A model generated the notes under the pieces. It was given only the letters and a program-made list of their open reading frames with translations, did no database searches and was not told where the DNA came from. Below, one piece after another: positions 25,308-34,356 of a stretch of DNA of 64,000 nucleotides (its first letter is position 1; the number at the start of each line of letters is the position of its first letter). The translations under genes were made by a program, and so were the position numbers. This DNA is from Ellagibacter isourolithinifaciens (GTDB lineage: Bacteria; Actinomycetota; Coriobacteriia; Coriobacteriales; Eggerthellaceae): the NCBI RefSeq assembly GCF_008831035.1, contig NZ_WAJR01000001.1:1-64000 (forward strand). Reading direction: 5' to 3'.

Positions 25308-26006
25308 ATGGCACATCTTGCACACTACCGTGAGGCGCATCCTCTCGTTTTCGTCATCACCCACTGGATCAACCTTATTGCGATGATCGTCCTGATCGTC
25401 ACCGGTTTCTGCATCCATTTCCCGTTCTGGCCCTATTTCGAGAGCCTGGCGCGCGGCATGCACGTGTTCTTTGGCTTCGTGATTTTCCTGAACTGCGTGT
25501 TCCGCATCATCGCCGCGTTCTTCGTGAAGACGGCGCCGACGGGCGGCACGCGCAAGCAGGTCACCGACTACAAGACCTGGCTGCCGCAGAAGGATAACCG
25601 CCATCAGGGCCTTATCTGGATCAAGTACTACCTGTTCCTGAAGAAGGACCATCCGCTGGGAGCGAAGCTTGGCGTTCCTCAGAAGATTTCCTACCTGTTC
25701 ATTCCGGTGCTCATCATCGTGATGTTCTACACCGGCATGTGCCTGTGGGTGCCGACGATGAACCTGCCGTTCTTCGCTGCCGGTACGAACCTCGTCGGTG
25801 GTCTTATGTCGATGCGCATCATCCACTACTTCATGATGTACATCTTCATCATCTTCATGTTCATCCATGTTTACCTGGCGAACATCGAAGGTATTGCCCC
25901 GACCAAGCTCATGTTCTTCTGGAAAGAGCATGGCGGACTGGTGTACGACCCCGATACCCACACCATCGTGGGCGAGGACGACCTCGGCGAGTCCGAGAAG
26001 CACTAG
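25308..26006 (+). CDS. Hydrogenase cytochrome b subunit
   Basis: The 232-residue membrane protein has four to five helices and resembles HyaC/HybB-like Ni/Fe-hydrogenase b-type cytochromes. His residues positioned for haem binding include FVITHWINLIAM near residue 20, RGMHVFFGF near 51, and MRIIHYFMMYIFIIFMFIHVYLANIEG near 165-190. It passes electrons from the hydrogenase to the quinone pool. The gene lies 1 base after the large subunit stop and ends before a terminator at 26023. Confidence 0.92.
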   Translation: MAHLAHYREAHPLVFVITHWINLIAMIVLIVTGFCIHFPFWPYFESLARGMHVFFGFVIFLNCVFRIIAAFFVKTAPTGGTRKQVTDYKTWLPQKDNRHQGLIWIKYYLFLKKDHPLGAKLGVPQKISYLFIPVLIIVMFYTGMCLWVPTMNLPFFAAGTNLVGGLMSMRIIHYFMMYIFIIFMFIHVYLANIEGIAPTKLMFFWKEHGGLVYDPDTHTIVGEDDLGESEKH

Positions 26007-26022
26007 GCGTTTGCAACGTGAG

Positions 26023-26054
26023 GGAGCCCGCCGTCAAAAGCGGGCTCCTTTTAT
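26023..26054 (+). terminator. Terminator after the hydrogenase structural genes
   Basis: GGAGCCCGC (26023-26031) and GCGGGCTCC (26040-26048) form a perfect 9-bp stem followed by TTTTAT. It may reduce read-through into the downstream accessory genes. Confidence 0.85.
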
Positions 26055-26069
26055 CTTCGCAGCTTGCAG

Positions 26070-26104
26070 GCGATGCGCGCGCTTTTCGAAAGCGCGTGCA
26101 TCGC
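26070..26104. other. Long 16-bp hairpin without T-run
   Basis: The arms at 26070-26085 and 26089-26104 are complementary over 16 bp with one G-U pair, around a 3-nt TCG loop. No T-run follows, so it is not a standard terminator. It sits 16 bases after the terminator and 68 bases before the next gene; mRNA processing or stabilisation is possible. Confidence 0.6.
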
Positions 26105-26171
26105 GGCATATGCTGCACATCGCAATCCCATTGTTTCGAAACCGACGGAGTAGAGAGAGGTGCGCGTCGTC

Positions 26172-26603
26172 ATGGCACGTGAGCTCACTGATGAGGAAAT
26201 TGCCCGCGAAGAGAAGTTCCTGAAGGGCGTTCCGCGCGTGAACATTGGCGCGCTTTTCTTGCCGCCCATCTGGGGGCCGGCGCACGGTATGTGGGCTGCC
26301 ATTTTGTTTTACCCCATCTGGCTTTTCGCCGACAACGCCTTCTACGCGGCTTTTGCGACCCCAAGCGCGCTTTCCATTATGTTCGCGGTGATCGTGTTCG
26401 TGCTTCTGACTGCGGCTACGGTGGCCTTTTCCATCGTGAGCCAGCCGTTTGCGGCGCATCGTGCGGCGGAGCGCGGTGTCTCGCGCGAGAAGTATCTCTC
26501 GCGCCAGAGGATTTGGGCTGTCGTTTCCGTCATCGTCGGCTGCGTGATGATTGCCGCCGCGACCTACTACAATCTTGTCATCCGTCCGGGATTGGGGGCG
26601 TAA
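26172..26603 (+). CDS. Small three-helix membrane protein of the hydrogenase cluster
   Basis: I do not recognise this 143-residue protein beyond its context. It has a charged N-terminus (residues 1-20), the motif VNIGALFLPPIWGPAHGMWA near residue 24, and three hydrophobic segments near 40-60, 68-95 and 115-137. It lies between the cytochrome b gene and the maturation protease gene, 4 bases before the latter, so a role in hydrogenase assembly or quinone interaction is plausible but unproven. ATG 26172 is chosen; GTG at 26160 would place the AGAGAGG site inside the start. Confidence 0.75.
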   Translation: MARELTDEEIAREEKFLKGVPRVNIGALFLPPIWGPAHGMWAAILFYPIWLFADNAFYAAFATPSALSIMFAVIVFVLLTAATVAFSIVSQPFAAHRAAERGVSREKYLSRQRIWAVVSVIVGCVMIAAATYYNLVIRPGLGA

Positions 26604-26607
26604 GCGT

Positions 26608-27117
26608 ATGGGGGAGAAGAAAGCCGCCGTTTTCTGCGTGGGGAACCGGCTTATGCTCGATGAGGGAGTGGGGCCTGCTGTGTACGATGCCGTGCTGCAC
26701 GATTACGAGGTCCCTGAAAACGTGCGACTTTTCGATGTCGGTTGCATGAGCCTGGACATGCTTCCCTACGTGGAGAGCTACGACGTGATCATCACGGTCG
26801 ATGCGGTTGATGGCACGGGCGATGCCCCGGGCACGGTGTACCGCTTCTCGCCCGACGCCATGGCCAGGCATTCCGGGGCGATGGCCTCGCTGCACGATTT
26901 GAAGCTCGTCGACCTTTTTGACGCTGCGTCGCTTCTTGGGTACGAGGCCGAAGGCTATTGCCTGGGGATGCAGGTTGCCAACATGTCCCCTTCCGAGTAT
27001 GCGATGGATTTGACCGAGCCTGTGCGCTCGGCGCTCCCCCTTTTGGTGGAAACGCTCGTCGCCGAGTTGCATCGCCGCGGCTTCTACCTGAAAAAGAGGC
27101 CGTTTGCTTCCGAATAG
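26608..27117 (+). CDS. Hydrogenase maturation protease (HyaD/HybD-like)
   Basis: The 169-residue protein belongs to the HycI/HyaD endopeptidase family that cleaves the C-terminal tail of the [NiFe] large subunit after nickel insertion. It shows GNRLMLDEGVG near residue 12, with the Asp/Glu that contacts nickel, DVGCMSLDMLP near residue 42, VDAVDG near 62, and a His in SLHDLKLVD near 94. Its substrate is almost certainly the 20-residue extension of the large subunit three genes upstream. No hypABCDEF genes are in the window. Confidence 0.9.
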   Translation: MGEKKAAVFCVGNRLMLDEGVGPAVYDAVLHDYEVPENVRLFDVGCMSLDMLPYVESYDVIITVDAVDGTGDAPGTVYRFSPDAMARHSGAMASLHDLKLVDLFDAASLLGYEAEGYCLGMQVANMSPSEYAMDLTEPVRSALPLLVETLVAELHRRGFYLKKRPFASE

Positions 27118-27142
27118 CGCAGGTTGGATTTGCGTTATTTGA

Positions 27143-27658
27143 GTGTCGCATGATTTCATTTCTCTCGCCCTCGCGGGCGGTGTTCTCGTTGGTTGCTCGG
27201 GCAATTCCGACAACGCCGAGAAGAAGTCCGATTCTGCCGCTACCGAGCAGAAGGCTGAGGCCACCGACGAGATCAAGGCTCCCGAGTCCGACGTCGCCAT
27301 GAAGTACATCACCCCGGCAGATGCCGAGGCTAATCTTGATTCCTCCGATTACGTGTTCATCGACCTGCGCAAGGCCGATGACTACAAGGCGGGTCACATC
27401 AAGGGCGCTATCGCGGCTGACGTTGACGCTTGCAAGGGCGGCGACTTCCAGAACGGCGTCGACACGATGAGGGCGGCCCTTAAGGACGCTACCGGTTCCG
27501 AGAGCGGCGCGGACAAGAAGCTTGTGCTCATCTGCTACTCCGGCAAGACCTATGCCCAGGCCGGAACCAATGTGCTTTCCGTCATCGGCGCGAACATGGA
27601 CAACGTGTTCACCCTCGAGGGCGGCATGAAGGCTTGGACCGGCGCAACTGAAGCCTAG
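27143..27658 (+). CDS. Rhodanese-like lipoprotein
   Basis: The 171-residue product has a lipobox (LVGC with Cys near residue 18), a Ser/Ala/Glu-rich linker, and a single rhodanese domain (about 55-170) with FIDLRKADDYKAGHIKGA and the active loop CYSGKTYAQ (Cys near residue 132). It could handle sulfane sulfur or redox chemistry outside the membrane. The start is odd: the only start codon is GTG 27143, directly preceded by an in-frame TGA, without a clear ribosome binding site, and the n-region has no Lys or Arg. A 5' deletion or frameshift relative to relatives is possible. Confidence 0.75.
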   Translation: MSHDFISLALAGGVLVGCSGNSDNAEKKSDSAATEQKAEATDEIKAPESDVAMKYITPADAEANLDSSDYVFIDLRKADDYKAGHIKGAIAADVDACKGGDFQNGVDTMRAALKDATGSESGADKKLVLICYSGKTYAQAGTNVLSVIGANMDNVFTLEGGMKAWTGATEA

Positions 27659-27677
27659 TTTCTCCAGGTAGAAATAC

Positions 27678-28469
27678 ATGGCTTCCAAGCGCAACGCTTG
27701 GGTATCGCGAATCGCCATCGCGGTCGTCGTCGTGGCGGCCTGCTTTTGGATTGCTCGGTCGCTTGGGCGCGAAGCGGTCGAGAAGCTGTGCTCGAAAACG
27801 GGACTTGCGACCATCGAGCGGTTTTTCGAGCGGCATGGAGACCAATGCGTGCTCATCGCGCGTCTCCTCCCGTTCGTCTCGTTCGATTTCGTGAGCTACT
27901 TTGCGGGTTTGACTTCGATGCCTTTCAAGGGCTTCATGGTCGCGACGGGTATTGGACAGCTTCCGGCGACGATTGTGTACTCCTATGTGGGCGGTATGCT
28001 CACTGGTGGTACAAAGATGCTGGTCACAGCCCTGCTTATTCTCTTTGCGCTCGCGGCGCTCGCTGTTTTGGCGCGGCAGCTCTACCGCGAGCATGCATCA
28101 CGCGGCAAGGAGGGGGCAGACGCGGCGCCGGTGCTCATACTCTGCCAGGCGATGTCGAACCTGCGGGTGAGGTTCCGCCATATCTCGTATGGCGATCAGG
28201 GTCTCTTTATCGAGAGGGACCTATTCTTTAAGGCAGGGATGTTTCCCGATGTGCCGCTTATGGAGGATTTCCAATTCGCCTTGAACCTGAAGCGCCTCGG
28301 CGAGCCGCTTGGTATGACAAAGCATCGCATCCGCACGTCGGCGCGGCGTTTTCCCGATGGGGAGGTCAATCGCCTTCGGGTGTGGGTAAACATGGCGCGC
28401 CTCCGCTCGCGTTATGTGAAGGGGGCGTCGCCCGAGGAGCTTGTCCTCGCGTACGGCAACGTTCGGTAA
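27678..28469 (+). CDS. Chimeric ORF: DedA/TVP38-like fragment fused to glycosyltransferase C-terminus
   Basis: The 263-residue ORF joins pieces of two families. Residues 1-20 look like the first helix of a TVP38/DedA membrane protein; residues 20-135 match the second half of that family (FWIARSLGREAVEKL, ARLLPFVSFDFVSYFAGLT, GQLPATIVYSYVGG) while the central first-half segment is missing. From about residue 155 the sequence is the C-terminal 105 residues of a family 2 glycosyltransferase of the TIGR04283 type (ISYGDQGLFI, PDVPLMEDFQFA, TSARRF), without its nucleotide-binding half. It looks like the product of two internal deletions and is probably non-functional as a transferase. Confidence 0.68.
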   Translation: MASKRNAWVSRIAIAVVVVAACFWIARSLGREAVEKLCSKTGLATIERFFERHGDQCVLIARLLPFVSFDFVSYFAGLTSMPFKGFMVATGIGQLPATIVYSYVGGMLTGGTKMLVTALLILFALAALAVLARQLYREHASRGKEGADAAPVLILCQAMSNLRVRFRHISYGDQGLFIERDLFFKAGMFPDVPLMEDFQFALNLKRLGEPLGMTKHRIRTSARRFPDGEVNRLRVWVNMARLRSRYVKGASPEELVLAYGNVR

Positions 28470-28511
28470 GTGCTTGCGGGGGGAGTCTTCGCTCGCGGGC
28501 GGCTCCAATCG

Positions 28512-29174
28512 TTATTTCTTGCCGCAGCTCGGGCACAGGTCGGCAAGGAAGCACTCCTCGCATTTTGGCCGCCGCGCGATGCACGTTTCACGCCCGAAGA
28601 GCACCCATTGATGGTTGATCGGCCCCCATAAGTCGCGCGGGTAGAGCTTGAGCAGGGCGGTTTCCGTTTTCGCGGGCGTGTCGGCCGAGGGGCCGACGAG
28701 TTTCAGCTTGTGCGCGATCCGAAAGACGTGCGTGTCCACGGCGATGCCTTCGACGATTCCGAATGCCTCGTTGAGCACGACATTCGCGGTTTTCCTTCCC
28801 ACGCCGGGAAGCTTTTGCAGCTCGTCGATATCCCGCGGGACTTCTCCACCGTACTCTGAGACCACCAGTTGGGCGCACTTTACGCAATTCGCGGCCTTCG
28901 TGCGATAGAAGCCGATGGCGCGGATGATCTCTTCGACGTCGGTGACGTCGGCCGACGCAAGGTCGGCAGGGGTGGGGTAGCGCTTCCAGAGCGCGGGCGT
29001 CACCTTGTTCACGCCTTTGTCGGTCGTTTGCGCGGAAAGTAACACGGCGATGACCAGTCGAAATGGTTCGCCATCGTAATGCAGAGCGCATTCCGCCTTG
29101 GGGTAGCGCTCATTCATTCGGCGGGCGATCTCGATGGCTCGCTCGCGTTTCGCGGCGACGGTCTCACGGGGCAT
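28512..29174 (-). CDS. nth: Endonuclease III
   Basis: The 220-residue DNA glycosylase/AP lyase removes oxidised pyrimidines. Seen are VLLSAQTTDKGVN near residue 44, the hairpin motif LPGVGRKTANVV with catalytic Lys near 122, the catalytic Asp in VDTHVFR near 140, and the Fe-S loop C-x6-C-x2-C-x5-C near residues 197-213. It contrasts with the MutY-like protein at 19286, which lacks these Cys. AAAGGA lies 8 bases before the ATG. It is divergent from mfd. Confidence 0.96.
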   Translation of the reverse strand: MPRETVAAKRERAIEIARRMNERYPKAECALHYDGEPFRLVIAVLLSAQTTDKGVNKVTPALWKRYPTPADLASADVTDVEEIIRAIGFYRTKAANCVKCAQLVVSEYGGEVPRDIDELQKLPGVGRKTANVVLNEAFGIVEGIAVDTHVFRIAHKLKLVGPSADTPAKTETALLKLYPRDLWGPINHQWVLFGRETCIARRPKCEECFLADLCPSCGKK

Positions 29175-29484
29175 GGTTCATCCTTTCCTCTCCGCTGAAA
29201 GTATAGCGGCTTCTTCGGGGCTCGAGGGAATGAGTGCACGCCTGAACCCGAATTCTGGCACGAAGCGTGTACTTTTTTGAATCATCGTGATGGTTTGGGA
29301 GATGCGGGCATGGGCGGTTGGGGTGCGAAGGCCCGCTGTGATACACTTGCTCTTGGAAAACTCCCTGTTGGGAACAATATCAAAACTGAAGCCGTATTCG
29401 CGTTTCCCATCATAAAGGTGCGCGATGCGGCTCTTTGTGCTGTCTGCGGGCTGTTTCGCCCCGCAGATGCTTGGAAGGACGCGC

Positions 29485-32400
29485 ATGCTCATCGATTCGC
29501 TGACGTTCGTGCTCGAGAAATCGGGCGCGTTAGATGACTTTTGGGGAAAGCTCGATGCGGGAACCGATGCGACGCTCGGAGTCGCGTCATCTGCGCGTCC
29601 CTTCCTCGCGAGCGCTCAGTTCTCCCGCACACCACGCCCGACGCTCGTTGTCGTCGCAGGTGAGGATGCCGCTATTGCCTTTGCTCGCAATATGGCAGCG
29701 TATTTGGGGGAAGACCGCGTGCTGCTGTTCCCCGAGCGCTCCGATACCCCCTTTTCCCCGAAAACGCCCGATGCCCGCAAGGTCGCCCGCCGTATGGAGG
29801 CCGCCTTCTCGCTTGCATGCAGCAGGCCATGCGTCGTCGTGGCGAGCGCCCGTGCGCTTATCAGGATGATGCCGCCGAAAGACAGCCTTGTGGCGGCGCC
29901 CCTCGTGTTCGAGGCAGGGGTTGAACTTGCCGATACGGCGCGGGAAGGTGAGGCGGCGCTTCCAAGCGCGATGCGCGAGCGCTGCTGCGTCGAGGCTTTC
30001 GAGGACGTGGCCCGCGCGCTCGAGGATCGCGGCTACGCGAACACCGGCGAGCTCGACGGGCCGGGCACCTTCGCCGTGCATGGAGGCACGATCGACGTCT
30101 TCCCTGGTAACCTCACGTACCCCGTGCGCATCGATTTATTCGGAGACGAAGTGGACGAGATCAGGCGCATCGTCCCCTCGACGGGGCAGACCATCTCCCC
30201 ACTTTCGCGCGTCGAGATATATCCTGTGCGAGAGTACTCCTGTTCAGCGGAGACGATTGCCCGTGCGCGCAAGAAGATCGCAGCGCCTGCCAAATCGAAC
30301 GCGGTTTTGCGCGACATGCTCGAGAAGCTCGATGGCGGGCTTCGCTTCGAGGGTGCCGACGCGCTGCTCCCGTATCTTTACGATAAGCCGGTGACGCTCG
30401 GTGCATGGGCGGGCCCCGATACGATGACGTGCCTTATCGAGCCGCGCTCGCTTTTCGACGATGCGACGCACGCCTACGAGGAAATAGAGGCGCGCGCGAA
30501 GGGGACGAAGATTCCCGCGGCGGGGCTCTACGCCGGGCCGACCGCGCTCGACTTCGGCAGGGGCGTTCGCGCGACGTACGTGTCGATCATGCGCGTCGGC
30601 GGCACGATTGACGTCGAGCTTCCCGTGAAGCGGGTCGAAGTCGCCGGGCATCCCGACAAGCTGTTCGGTCGCTTGGTGAGCCTCGTCGAGGGGGGCAACA
30701 CGGTGGCCCTTTGCGCGCCGGAGCCACGCGCGCGCCACGACATCGAGCTCGCGCTCGTCGATAGCGGCATTGCTTTCCAGGAGGCGCTCGACGCGAACTT
30801 CTCGGAGTCGGACGGCCTTTCGGGTGACGGGTCGGCGAAGCGTCGTCTTCGCAGGTCAGTCGTTAATGTTGTCGATATCGACGTCCCCTTGGGAATGATC
30901 TTCCCGAAGGCGAAGCTCGCGATCGTGGCGCTCTCAGACACCCAGGGCACCCAGTCGACGGCCCGCGCCCGCAGGCGGACCGACATCACGGAGGTGACTT
31001 TCCCCTATAAGCCGGGCGACTACGTTGTCCACGCTGCCCACGGCGTCGCCTTCTTCGAGGACCTTGTAAGGCGCGAGATCGACGGCACGGCGCGCGACTA
31101 TCTGCTTTTGAAGTATGCGGAAGGTGATAAGCTGTTCGTTCCGGTCGAGCAGCTTGACCGCGTGACGCGCTACGTGGGTCCCGAAGGGGCAAGCCCGCGC
31201 CTCACTAGGCTGAACACGTCGGATTGGTCGCGTGCGACGGCAAAGGCGCGCAAGGCGACCAAAAAGCTCGCGTTCGATTTGGTCGACGTGTACGCGCGCC
31301 GCGCGGCGACGCAGGGCTTCAGCTTCGGCCCGGATACCGCAGCGCAGCGCGAGATGGAGGAGTCGTTCCCCTACGAGGAGACGCCCGACCAGCTCGCGGC
31401 CATCGCCGATGTGAAGGTAGACATGCAAAGCTCTCGCCCGATGGACCGTCTCATCTGCGGCGACGTCGGTTTCGGGAAGACGGAGGTCGCCTTGCGCGCA
31501 GCCTTCAAGGCGACGCAGGACGGCAAGCAGGTCATGGTCCTCTGCCCGACAACAATCCTAGCGCAACAGCATTTCGCGAACTTCCACGATCGCTTCGCGC
31601 CCTTCGGCGTGACGGTCGAGGTGCTCTCGCGTTTCCGTACGCCGGCTGAGCAATCGCGGGCGCTGGCGGGGTTCGCCGACGGCAGCGTGTCGGTGCTCGT
31701 CGGCACGCATCGGCTCCTCTCGCGCGATGTGAACCCCTATGACCTGGGGCTGGTGATCATCGACGAGGAGCAGCGCTTCGGCGTGGGCCACAAGGAGCAG
31801 ATGAAAAACCTGCGCGAGTCGATTGACGTGCTGACGCTCTCGGCGACGCCGATTCCGCGCACCATGCAAATGTCGCTGTCGGGCGTGCGCGATATGAGCC
31901 TGATTTTGACGCCGCCGGGTGATCGCAGGCCGGTTGAGGTGCATGTGGGGGAATGGGATCCCGACATCGTCTCCGGCGCTATCAGGCGCGAGCTTGCGCG
32001 CGGTGGACAGGTGTACTATGTGAGCAACCGCGTCCATTCGATCGAGGACGCCGTGGCACGCGTGCAGGCAGCGGCGGGCGAGGCGCGCGTCGGCATCGCG
32101 CACGGGCAGATGTCGCGCGAAGAGCTCGAGCGCGTGATGGAGGACTTCAGCGCAGGCGAGCTCGATGTGCTCGTGGCGACTACCATTATCGAGAGTGGCA
32201 TCGACAATCCTCACACGAACACGCTTGTAATCGAGGATTCCCAGCGCCTCGGCTTGGCACAGATGTATCAGCTGAAGGGGCGCGTCGGGCGCTCATCGGT
32301 CCAGGCCTACGCATACTTCATGTTCCCCGACAACGTGAACCTGACCGAGGAGGCCGAAGCGCGCCTGACCGCGCTCGACGAGCACACCGAGCTCGGCAGC

Positions 32401-33024
32401 GGCATGCGCATCGCTATGCGCGACCTCGAGATTCGCGGCGCGGGAAGCCTGCTCGGCGCCGAGCAGTCGGGCAACATGAGCGCGGTCGGCTTCGACCTGT
32501 TCGCGCAAATGCTCGAGCAAGCGGTTGCCGCCACGCGCGAGGGCGACGCGGGCGCCGCCGACGGGCTTCCGCCTGCGCTTTCCGACATCACCGTGAACCT
32601 GCCGGGCCACACCTACCTGCCGGAAGAATATGTCCCCGATACCGATGAGCGCGTGCTGTGGTACCGAAAGATCGCGTCGGCGGCGACGATGGAGGACGTC
32701 GAGGCCATCGAGCAGGACATGCTCGCCAAGCGGCCGGAGATGCCCGCTGCGGCAAGGAACTTGTTCGCGAAGGCGCGCGTGAAGGCGTTTGCGAACGAGC
32801 ATCATATGAGTACAGTGACGGTTGCCGGCGGAAAGCTCATCGTCGAGCCGGTCACCGTGCCGCGAGACAAGATGGTGCCGATTCGCCGAGCGGGTGGCCG
32901 CTATCTTGCGGAGAAACGCAAGCTCACGCTTCCCACTAGGTATTTCAAAGTTGAAGAAGGCGATGCGCTCTTCGGCGCGGTCCTCGATTTCTTAAAGGAG
33001 CTCAGCGGTGGGGAAGGGGAGTAG
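29485..33024 (+). CDS. mfd: Transcription-repair coupling factor
   Basis: The protein of about 1179 residues has the Mfd domain order: UvrB-like region (about 1-330), the RNA-polymerase-interacting CarD-like domain (YKPGDYVVHAAHGVAFFEDL, about 510), RecG-like helicase domains with GDVGFGKTEVA (about 660) and DEEQ (about 765), and the C-terminal TRCF domain. It removes stalled RNA polymerase and recruits UvrA. The ATG at 29485 has GGAAGGA 5 bases upstream and gives a typical MLIDSLTFVL start; ATG 29425, with weaker AAAGG, would add 20 residues. The DMT transporter gene overlaps its stop. Confidence 0.94.
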   Translation: MLIDSLTFVLEKSGALDDFWGKLDAGTDATLGVASSARPFLASAQFSRTPRPTLVVVAGEDAAIAFARNMAAYLGEDRVLLFPERSDTPFSPKTPDARKVARRMEAAFSLACSRPCVVVASARALIRMMPPKDSLVAAPLVFEAGVELADTAREGEAALPSAMRERCCVEAFEDVARALEDRGYANTGELDGPGTFAVHGGTIDVFPGNLTYPVRIDLFGDEVDEIRRIVPSTGQTISPLSRVEIYPVREYSCSAETIARARKKIAAPAKSNAVLRDMLEKLDGGLRFEGADALLPYLYDKPVTLGAWAGPDTMTCLIEPRSLFDDATHAYEEIEARAKGTKIPAAGLYAGPTALDFGRGVRATYVSIMRVGGTIDVELPVKRVEVAGHPDKLFGRLVSLVEGGNTVALCAPEPRARHDIELALVDSGIAFQEALDANFSESDGLSGDGSAKRRLRRSVVNVVDIDVPLGMIFPKAKLAIVALSDTQGTQSTARARRRTDITEVTFPYKPGDYVVHAAHGVAFFEDLVRREIDGTARDYLLLKYAEGDKLFVPVEQLDRVTRYVGPEGASPRLTRLNTSDWSRATAKARKATKKLAFDLVDVYARRAATQGFSFGPDTAAQREMEESFPYEETPDQLAAIADVKVDMQSSRPMDRLICGDVGFGKTEVALRAAFKATQDGKQVMVLCPTTILAQQHFANFHDRFAPFGVTVEVLSRFRTPAEQSRALAGFADGSVSVLVGTHRLLSRDVNPYDLGLVIIDEEQRFGVGHKEQMKNLRESIDVLTLSATPIPRTMQMSLSGVRDMSLILTPPGDRRPVEVHVGEWDPDIVSGAIRRELARGGQVYYVSNRVHSIEDAVARVQAAAGEARVGIAHGQMSREELERVMEDFSAGELDVLVATTIIESGIDNPHTNTLVIEDSQRLGLAQMYQLKGRVGRSSVQAYAYFMFPDNVNLTEEAEARLTALDEHTELGSGMRIAMRDLEIRGAGSLLGAEQSGNMSAVGFDLFAQMLEQAVAATREGDAGAADGLPPALSDITVNLPGHTYLPEEYVPDTDERVLWYRKIASAATMEDVEAIEQDMLAKRPEMPAAARNLFAKARVKAFANEHHMSTVTVAGGKLIVEPVTVPRDKMVPIRRAGGRYLAEKRKLTLPTRYFKVEEGDALFGAVLDFLKELSGGEGE

Positions 33025-33952
33025 AGAGCGCTTTCTCTTTGGCGTGGTGTGCGCGCTCGCGGGCGGTGCGCTCTGGGGCTTCTCGGGTGCGTGCTCGCAG
33101 TACCTGTTCGCGCACTACGACATCGACGCCTCCTTCATCACCGCGGCCCGCATGCTCGGCTCGGGTGCGCTGTTCTTGGTGTTGCTGCTTGCGACGCGCC
33201 GCGAGCGCCTTGTTGCGATGCTGCGCGATAGAGCCTCGTTTCGGCACCTCGTCATCTTCGGCGTCTTCGGGCTCTTCGCCTGCCAGTTTTCCTACATCGC
33301 CTCGATTGGCTGCACCAATGCCGGTACAGCCACAGTGCTGCAATCGCTCGGTACGGTGTGGGTCATGCTTGCCGCGTGCGCGCTCGCAAAGAAGCCTCCA
33401 CGCGTAGGAGAGGCGCTAGGGCTTGTGCTTGCCCTGGCCGCAACCTTCCTTATTGCAACGCAAGGCGACCCGTCGAGCCTTGCGCTTCCTGCTGCGGGGC
33501 TTGCATGGGGGCTTGTCAACAGCCTTACCGTTGCGATCTACATCATGTATCCCAAGCGCCTTATGTTCGTGTGGGGAACGCTGCCGACGACGGGCATCGG
33601 TATGGCTATCGGGGGCGTTGCCGCGGGAATCGCGTGGGCGGCGCCTGCCGCGTGGGGCGGTGCCGTCGTCATGCCTGCCCTCGATGCGACGGGATGGCTT
33701 GTCCTTGCCGCCATCGCCGTTTTGGGAACGTTCGCGGCTTTCACGCTGTATCTGCACGGCGTCGCGCTCGTGGGTCCCGTGACGGGCAGCCTGCTCGGCG
33801 CCATGGAGCCGGTGAGTGCGACGGTGTTCGCCGCGCTGTGGCTCGGGACTTCGTTCACCGGCTTCGACTGGGCCGGCTTTTTGCTCATGGTGTCGATGAT
33901 CCTGTTCGTCTCCGTAGCGGGCGGGAAGGAAAAGTCTACCGCGCGCAGGTAG
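33008..33952 (+). CDS. EamA/DMT-family transporter
   Basis: The 314-residue protein has ten predicted membrane helices in two EamA repeats (about residues 10-145 and 158-300), with the family's GALWGFSGACSQYLF start and EPVSATVFAALWLGTSF near residue 270. Such proteins export metabolites or amino acids; the substrate is not predictable. GTG 33008 overlaps the last 17 bases of mfd and has GGAG upstream, implying coupled translation. Its 3' end overlaps the convergent thioesterase gene by 17 bases. Confidence 0.88.
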   Translation: MGKGSRERFLFGVVCALAGGALWGFSGACSQYLFAHYDIDASFITAARMLGSGALFLVLLLATRRERLVAMLRDRASFRHLVIFGVFGLFACQFSYIASIGCTNAGTATVLQSLGTVWVMLAACALAKKPPRVGEALGLVLALAATFLIATQGDPSSLALPAAGLAWGLVNSLTVAIYIMYPKRLMFVWGTLPTTGIGMAIGGVAAGIAWAAPAAWGGAVVMPALDATGWLVLAAIAVLGTFAAFTLYLHGVALVGPVTGSLLGAMEPVSATVFAALWLGTSFTGFDWAGFLLMVSMILFVSVAGGKEKSTARR

Positions 33953-34337
33953 CGCACATCTTCGCGATGCGCCGCCCCGTGTCGTCGGTGATTTCTACAG
34001 TGTAGAACCCCAGACGGCGGCCCGATTTATCGACATCGCAGGTAGCGATGAGCTTTTCGCCCTTTGTTGCCGAGAAGTACTCGATGGTGTTGCTCACCGA
34101 TACGCTCGGGGACTCACCGATGTTGCAGGCGATGGCGAGCGCGAAGTCGGCGAGCGTGAAGATGGCGCCGCCCATCACGTTCCCCGTTGCGTTGCGGTGG
34201 ATTTCGGTGAGCTTCATCTCGCAGACCGCGTGTCCGCGACTCGCTTCGACGACGGTGCAGCCTGCCGCGCGCGTGGCGAACTGGTCGTTCGCGAAATAGC
34301 TCGCCACCTCTTCAAGTGTTGGATTGTCCGAGAGCAT
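33936..34337 (-). CDS. PaaI-type hotdog-fold thioesterase
   Basis: The 133-residue protein matches the PaaI/YbgC-like hotdog acyl-CoA thioesterases: HRNATGNVMGGAIFTLADFALA near residue 46-67 carries the catalytic Asn/Gly/Asp region, followed by the SVSNTIEYFSA strand. It would hydrolyse an aryl- or acyl-CoA. The start at 34337 has AAGAAGG 7 bases upstream; the longer reading from 34487 has no support. It follows the ferredoxin gene at a distance of 19 bases on the same strand, and may be cotranscribed with gltX. Confidence 0.87.
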   Translation of the reverse strand: MLSDNPTLEEVASYFANDQFATRAAGCTVVEASRGHAVCEMKLTEIHRNATGNVMGGAIFTLADFALAIACNIGESPSVSVSNTIEYFSATKGEKLIATCDVDKSGRRLGFYTVEITDDTGRRIAKMCATCAR

Positions 34338-34356
34338 TTTCGCCTTCTTCTCTTTG

